From NCBI GenBank assembly GCA_026874595.1, contig CM049320.1, positions 31,652,214 to 31,716,213 on the forward strand: a stretch of DNA of 64,000 nt, read 5' to 3'. Made by a program: the position numbers and the translations under genes. Positions 59,101 to 64,000 of the stretch are shown piece after piece. Source of the DNA: Sipunculus nudus. Lineage: Eukaryota; Annelida; Sipuncula; Golfingiida; Sipunculidae. Numbering within the stretch: the first letter of the stretch is position 1; each line of letters begins with the position of its first letter. A model generated the notes under the pieces. That model saw nothing but the letters and a program-made list of their open reading frames with translations, was not told the DNA's origin and searched no databases.

Positions 59101-62100
59101 CCCATGATGTCGCAGGTCATGCTTGGCAGCTGAGCGTCATGACCCATGGGTCACTTGTTTTTTATTAGAAATTTATAAAACCTGTTAATAAAAAAATGAT
59201 TCAGATAAAAACTTCTTAATGGAAAAAGTGGATATGCTTAAAAAAATAGGATTATATATAAACTTAAATGCATTATTCCCTTGAAAGTGAAATAAAGGTA
59301 TTAGTCCATTCTGTCCACTTGCCTGTCCATCTGTAAATTTTCATATGCATCACAGTATCTCAAAACTTTTACTGTTTTTCTTCATGACAGTCTTGTCAGA
59401 GTATTAGTTTGCAATCATATATTTAGAACTTTAGAAGGGCCCCTTTCCTCTTAGCTTATATAAATGAAAAACATTACAATAGAATATTTCTACATCCACC
59501 TTCATGCTGCCCTCACTTTTCCCTTCTCCGAACCCCATCCCAAAGTCAGCCTTAGTAAGCAAGAACAATATGAATCAGATATATTCATCCTTTAATATTT
59601 TGTATAACTATTCATCCATAGGTACCTATGTACATGCCAGAAATTATGTCAATATTGTGTAATATGTAGACATAGTGGGCATCACAATAATGTACCTTGT
59701 CAAGACTAAAGAGATATTGTGTCATACAGTCACAAATTCATAAATCACTTCATCAGCATAGTTAATCATAACATCATATCTGTCAAATTGAAACTTGCAG
59801 ACTACCATACACTTTAGATCCTTCAACAAATAGCCTTATCATCATTCTACTACTGCTTATTACTGCTGTCATTGCATTCATATTTGCTCAAATATATCAC
59901 AATTTTCAACCCCTCCTAAATAAATAAAAAATAAACCACTATATTTGACTCTATTAATCCATCAGTCAGGTAATTTCATTTATCATTTCCTTACATATTA
60001 CATTACATTCCTTTATAATAGCCCAACATGTCCATGATATTCATAAGCTTTATCGACTCGATATAGAATCACAGTGGAGAAACATTTATAGTCCAATCAC
60101 GATCAGCTGAGCGCCGTGACCCATGGGTCCCTTGTTTTTGTTAAGAATTATTCTTCTGGATCTGATGTTAACCATGCCAATATTTTGTATACCTTATCAA
60201 AGTTTACCTTGAAGATATGTTGCCATAAACATCACAGTATAAGCAGAGTACTTTATCAAAGGTAATCAAGTGTGAATTTGAGACTGCAGCTCATGTCAGA
60301 TTGAATGCTTATAAGAAAACAAGTTTTGAAATTTGAGGATTTCAACATAATTTTCCTGAAACTCCAGATATGTCAAATCAAAACATAAGCAGTTATTGAT
60401 TAAAGGTGCCATCGGAATGTGACCCTGAGACAGTTCAGGGAGGGCAGATTCACAAATAATGGAATCATCTGACAACTAATTTCAGACATCTTCACACAGG
60501 TCTCTCCTAATGAAAGCTGTCACTGTGGGCAGTTTGGCCATTGTATAATTTTATTTTTCTTCCAGAATTTGAGAACGCAGAGACTTTATTGATCTCAGAA
60601 GTACAGATGCTGCTTGAGCACAGGTATCATATTTACTTATTTTGTCAAAGTTCTCTTGAATCACAATAAAATTGTATATAAGGCAATAAAGGTACATAAA
60701 CATTAACAGTAATATGTGCATCCTCTCACGCTATTTGATCAGTATTTGTTCCTGTTAGCTGGGTATAAAAGTTCCCCATCAAAACTGTTTTACCATATCT
60801 GTTGTGATGTTTTTTAGCTCAGCTGACTTTCAGTCATGCTGGGCTATAGCGATGGGTCTTTGTCCGGCGTCCTTCCGTCTGTCTGTCCGTCCGGCCGTCC
60901 GGCCGTTAGCAGGGCACAAATCGTAACCATAGGGGCTAGGGCCATGAACCCTATGCAGTCTTAGAGGTTCTAAAAAGATCTCCTTGCAAACCTGAAATTA
61001 GGTCACTGCGACCTATATTCTCGAAGTTATGGGGTGTGTTTGCACCCCCCAGAAATAATTCTTTTAGCCAAAATTTTCATCCCAAACCTTCCATCTTTCA
61101 CATACAGCTCACCTACCAACAGGGGAAGAACCATAATTATATTGAGGTCACAAGGTCAAAGGTCAAAGGTCACAGAACCAACTTCTTTGAAAAGCCTCAG
61201 GATGCATTTTAAGCCAAACCTTTCATCCCAATTCTTTGATCTTTCACATATAGCTCACCTACTAAGTGGGAGAAGAATCCTATAGATGTTGAGGTCACAA
61301 GGTCAAAGGTCAGGGTCACAGGATCCACTTCTTTGAAAAGGTTGTGGACACATTTCAAGCTAGACCTTTCATTCCAAACCTTTCAGCACTGATATCGCTT
61401 CTCTGCCAACAGGGGAAAAGACCTGTTGATTTTGAGGTCAAAGGTCAAGTTCACAGCACCCTCTTCTTGCGTGGAGTCATTTTCAGCAAACTTTTCAATC
61501 TATACTTTCCATCTGTCATATATGGCTTACCTACCAATAGCAGAAGAAGCCTATTGATGTTGAGTTCTAAAGGTCAAAGGTCAAGGTCACAATATTGTTA
61601 TAAATGCTTGTGAACATATTTCAAGTGAAACTGTTCAACCCAAACCTTCAGTCTTTCACATATGCCACATCTATGCATCACTGAATTTGATTCAAACTTC
61701 ATATTTATGGGTCTTTTTGCATGAAGAAATAACTAATTGATTTTGAGGTCAGCTGGTCAGGAGGTTAAAGATTGCAGGTCTAAGTTATTCACTCATTGGT
61801 TGCCAAGTAATTACACCCGGCCAGATGTAAATGGTTAGTATTTCCCCATCATTTAGAAAGAATCCAGTTGATATGTTGGCAAAAGGCCAAGGTCATAGGT
61901 CAGGGATGTTCACAATAACTTATTTTGTAGACCATCTCTATTTTTCTTGTTTTCTTGTATAGATAACCATATGGCACTCACAACTGGTACATCTCACTAT
62001 GTGCCCATAATTGTCAGTGACACTTGTTATATATGACTCCCTTTTGTATCAGCTCATGGAGTGATAAGGATATATCATTAGTGCATAACAAAAACACTGT

Positions 62101-63582
62101 TGCCGGAATGCTTTGGCCAGGCATTAAGACTATGAGAGTTAAGTGTTAAGTTTAGCTACTGATTTATAAAATGATGGGAACATTTTGCAGTTTATATCAT
62201 GGAATCATAGCAATAAACTTAGTTTTCTAGATATCTGAATATTATTATACAAATCATCAGATATACCAGCAAGTGTTTGTTCTGATAATATGTGGGTCTG
62301 TACCTGGATTTAGGATGGCTTTATTTGATTACAAGACTCTTAGTGATGCTTTCTGTTTTTCTTTTCTTTTAGGTTTTGCAGTTTACCTACCCTGCTGACC
62401 CCATTGAATAGCAAGCTGATAATTAAAACAAATTGGACTTGCACTTTTTACATTTGCATGTTCATAAATCTGATATGAGAGCTCTCCAACCTGATCATGC
62501 CTTTTGAATTGTTTTGGACATTCATAACTGTTACATTCTTTGAAGCAATTGCTACAAGTTTAGTGTCTTATTGGAGGATGTGTGACTTGTCAGAAAACCA
62601 TTATGTCTGCCAGGTAGCCATTTTAGAAATCCTTTTGCCAGGACAGTTTTTGTGATTTTTTATGATGTTTGGTCCTTTTTAGAGGATGTTTGTTGTTCAA
62701 TTTCCGACCTGTCAGAAATCCAATATGGCCACCAGGACGCCATCTTTAAATTCCTTTAGAACATATTATCTCAAGAACTATTAAAGTGAATGCAGTGGGA
62801 TGCATATTAATGTAATCTTGCATTGGGTCAAAGATTTCTTAATAAATATGACCATCATTTATGAAAGCTCAGTACAGTTGGCTTGTATTGAATAAAAATT
62901 AATTTGGAAGCACCCGTTTCACAATAATTCTTGCATGGATTTCCTTGATCTTTTGCTATATTTTGATCTTATATGTGGCCTGTGTGGTATTCCTTTTGAG
63001 ACTGACAGGTATCGAGCAAGCTGTGGGATTAGTTCCTGATAGCTCAACAACCATACATTTTGCCTCAGACCATCATTCACTATGTTTTTTTTGTGTGAGC
63101 ACAGTCATTCTTGTCTGTGTATACCATAAAAAATACTGTGACCAGATGTATGATCTTGTGCATGCAAGAGGAGAAGAAAAACAAGAAACAGCAGTTAAAT
63201 TAATGAAAACTCTTAGATATGTGAAGTTGCACAGTGTGGCTAGTCAACTACCAGGTCATGTGTGCACTATGTTTATCTTTGCACCACCGATTGTGCTCTG
63301 ATACAAGTTCACTTCCACTTCTGCACAGCAATGAGTAAACAGTTTTAAAATGAAATATCGGCAGATGCCATAATATTTTAAGGAGTAAACATTCAGCTGC
63401 ATGTATATTTAACATACTTAGTATGTGAATAGGTCCCTTTAAGATAATTTTTTTTGTAGGAAACAGCAGAATGAGAGTGCAGAAGAAGAACAGGAGCTCT
63501 CAGAAGTATTCATGAAGACTCTGAACTATACACAGCGCTTCAGCAAGTTCAAAAACAGGGAAACCATTGCTGCTGTCAGAAG
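53122..63582 (+). CDS. POLR2D: RNA polymerase II subunit RPB4, 3'-partial (exons 1-3)
   Basis: RPB4 pairs with RPB7 to form the stalk of RNA polymerase II, which binds nascent RNA and supports initiation and decay coupling. The exons 53122-53188, 60566-60623 and 63460-63582 join in frame: [16 protein letters not shown], then [40 protein letters not shown] and [20 protein letters not shown]. This matches animal POLR2D nearly residue for residue from LTFPKEF on, including the helices that contact RPB7. About 82 of roughly 140 residues are present. Exon 3 ends with two bases of an Arg codon. The window's last bases (ttcctcag) would be the acceptor of the final exon. ATG at 53122 has the GCG-rich start typical of the family. 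Introns 1 and 2 are 7.4 and 2.8 kb, mostly mobile DNA. Confidence 0.96.
56603..56738 (+). repeat. Local tandem duplication before copy B
   Basis: The stretch atgattgcaacttttgcaac then aattctaatattttaactta occurs twice, from about 56621 and 56690, ending at the insertion point of copy B. Confidence 0.75.
56740..59159 (-). mobile_element. TTTTTAGCTCAGCTGA family, copy B (full length)
   Basis: Both ends are present: TTTTTAGCTCAGCTGACTTT (TTAG 56743-56746) and CATGACCCATGGGTCACTTG TT. It is nearly identical to 60811-63088 and more diverged from 14378-16846. It contains rows of ggtcaaaggtcaaggtcac. ORFs at 56954, 57255 and 58857 are readings of the repeat. Confidence 0.75.
60566..60623 (+). CDS. 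POLR2D: POLR2D exon 2
   Basis: The acceptor is ttcttccag|aatttg and the donor is gcacag|gtatca. It encodes [19 protein letters not shown]. It is 58 nt long, so its loss would shift the frame. It lies between two near-identical direct repeats. Confidence 0.95.
60811..63088 (-). mobile_element. TTTTTAGCTCAGCTGA family, copy C (one end missing)
   Basis: It shares its start with copy B and stays collinear with it to ctatgtttt at 63088, where copy B continues for about 165 bp more. The offset is 4071 bp at the start and about 4088-4089 bp from 61690 onward, so almost all indels lie in the first 900 bp. It lies in POLR2D intron 2, ending 371 bp before exon 3. Confidence 0.75.
63460..63582 (+). CDS. 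POLR2D: POLR2D exon 3
   Basis: The acceptor is ttttttgtag|gaaaca and the donor is tcagaag|gtacat. It encodes [20 protein letters not shown] then [20 protein letters not shown]. The next acceptor is probably the AG at 63999-64000. Confidence 0.95.
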
Positions 63583-63627
63583 GTACATGGTGATTTTAAA
63601 TAAAGATCTGTTAATGATCAATTAATA

Positions 63628-63780
63628 TACAGTAAAAACTGTGTTTTAAGACCACCTGTTGGACTGGCCAAAAGTGGTCTTAATTCACAGATGGTCTTGT
63701 TATAGATCGGTCCGTTATAACTAGTGTGAATGCTTTTGGTTCACTCAAGGGTGGTCTTAATACAGACAGGTTCAACTATA
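63628..63780 (+). mobile_element. 153-bp MITE in POLR2D intron 3
   Basis: The left end TACAGTAAAAACTGTG then ttttaagaccacc is inverted at the right end (gggtggtcttaatacagaca then ggttcaactata), about 29 bp with a few mismatches. TA lies at both borders. Tc1/mariner/pogo-type MITE by its ends (inference). Confidence 0.6.
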
Positions 63781-64000
63781 CAAAGTTTTTTTGTATGATC
63801 TGATAGGTCTACTTACTATAAATATTGTTATGCTTTGTATGTATGGAATAAACTAGGCACTTTTAATTTCTATAAAAGCAAGGTATTTCTTTGAGATTAA
63901 AGTCCAATTGTTTCATCTTGTTGATCAAATTTGACCAAGTGCAGAACTGGATTTTATGATAAATTTATTGGCTTGAATCCAAACTAAACTAATTCCTCAG

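Larger units (their letters stand above)
54570..60136 (-). mobile_element. Older GCTCAGCTGA-family element, interrupted
   Basis: The left end TTAGCTCAGCTGACTATAAG (54570) and the right end CAGCTGAGCGCCGTGACCC... CTTGTT (60102-60136) belong to the same family type as copies A-C. Modules with ctcctaccat(g/a)ccgaaaattg recur at 54697 and 55375. A tgtacatgccag module at 54867 recurs at 59630, beyond copy B. This suggests one element split by copy B (56740-59159). The join is inference. Confidence 0.4.

Noticed and set aside
62945-63301. 118-codon ORF ending in POLR2D intron 2
   Set aside because: The first 47 codons are the same reading as at 58857 in copy B, i.e. repeat sequence. The rest is unique but has no recognisable protein and is not joined to POLR2D by a plausible splice pattern.

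Overview
This is animal nuclear DNA. It is AT-rich, its genes are split by GT-AG introns, and its introns and spacers are packed with dispersed repeats. The three recognisable proteins are conserved eukaryotic families. The repeat types (modular elements beginning TTTTTAGCTCAGCTGA or similar, CTGTCCGTCCGTC runs, a tRNA-derived SINE) suggest a lophotrochozoan, most likely a bivalve mollusc. That placement is inference; no species is claimed.

Layout. (1) About 518-28480, + strand: the 3' two thirds of COPB2 (coatomer beta'-COP), 13 exons ending in TGA at 27340, with a 3' UTR to a likely poly(A) signal at 28472. The first beta-propeller lies upstream of the window. (2) About 28480-38735: convergent intergenic DNA with several minus-orientation repeat elements. 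(3) 38736-45620, - strand: a complete five-exon gene for a 306-residue copine/RGLG-type vWA protein with an N-terminal membrane anchor and no RING domain. (4) 45621-53121: its 5' intron/upstream region with a 145-bp minisatellite element, a CGGATCCAGG-type repeat and a 71-bp AT microsatellite. (5) 53122 to the window end, + strand: exons 1-3 of POLR2D (RPB4 of RNA polymerase II). The last exon lies outside, and the window stops on an AG where its acceptor would be.

The genes do not form a functional unit: vesicle coat, probable membrane-associated adaptor, and transcription machinery. Most of the sequence is mobile DNA. At least five repeat families share one architecture: tandem internal modules of roughly 145-360 bp, and an end made of a short palindrome running into CTAA or CTAG. 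That resembles Helitron/Helentron 3' ends and suggests non-autonomous members of one mobilisation system with different contents. Three near-full copies of a 2.3-2.5 kb family (14378, 56740, 60811) carry rows of GGTCA half-sites. Two of these, nearly identical and in the same orientation, flank POLR2D exon 2.

Points most worth checking: an alternative last exon for COPB2 (23024-23059), the repeat pair around POLR2D exon 2, the shared palindrome-CTRR ends, and the RING-less membrane-anchored copine-like protein. I saw no CRISPR, operon, rRNA or functional tRNA gene.
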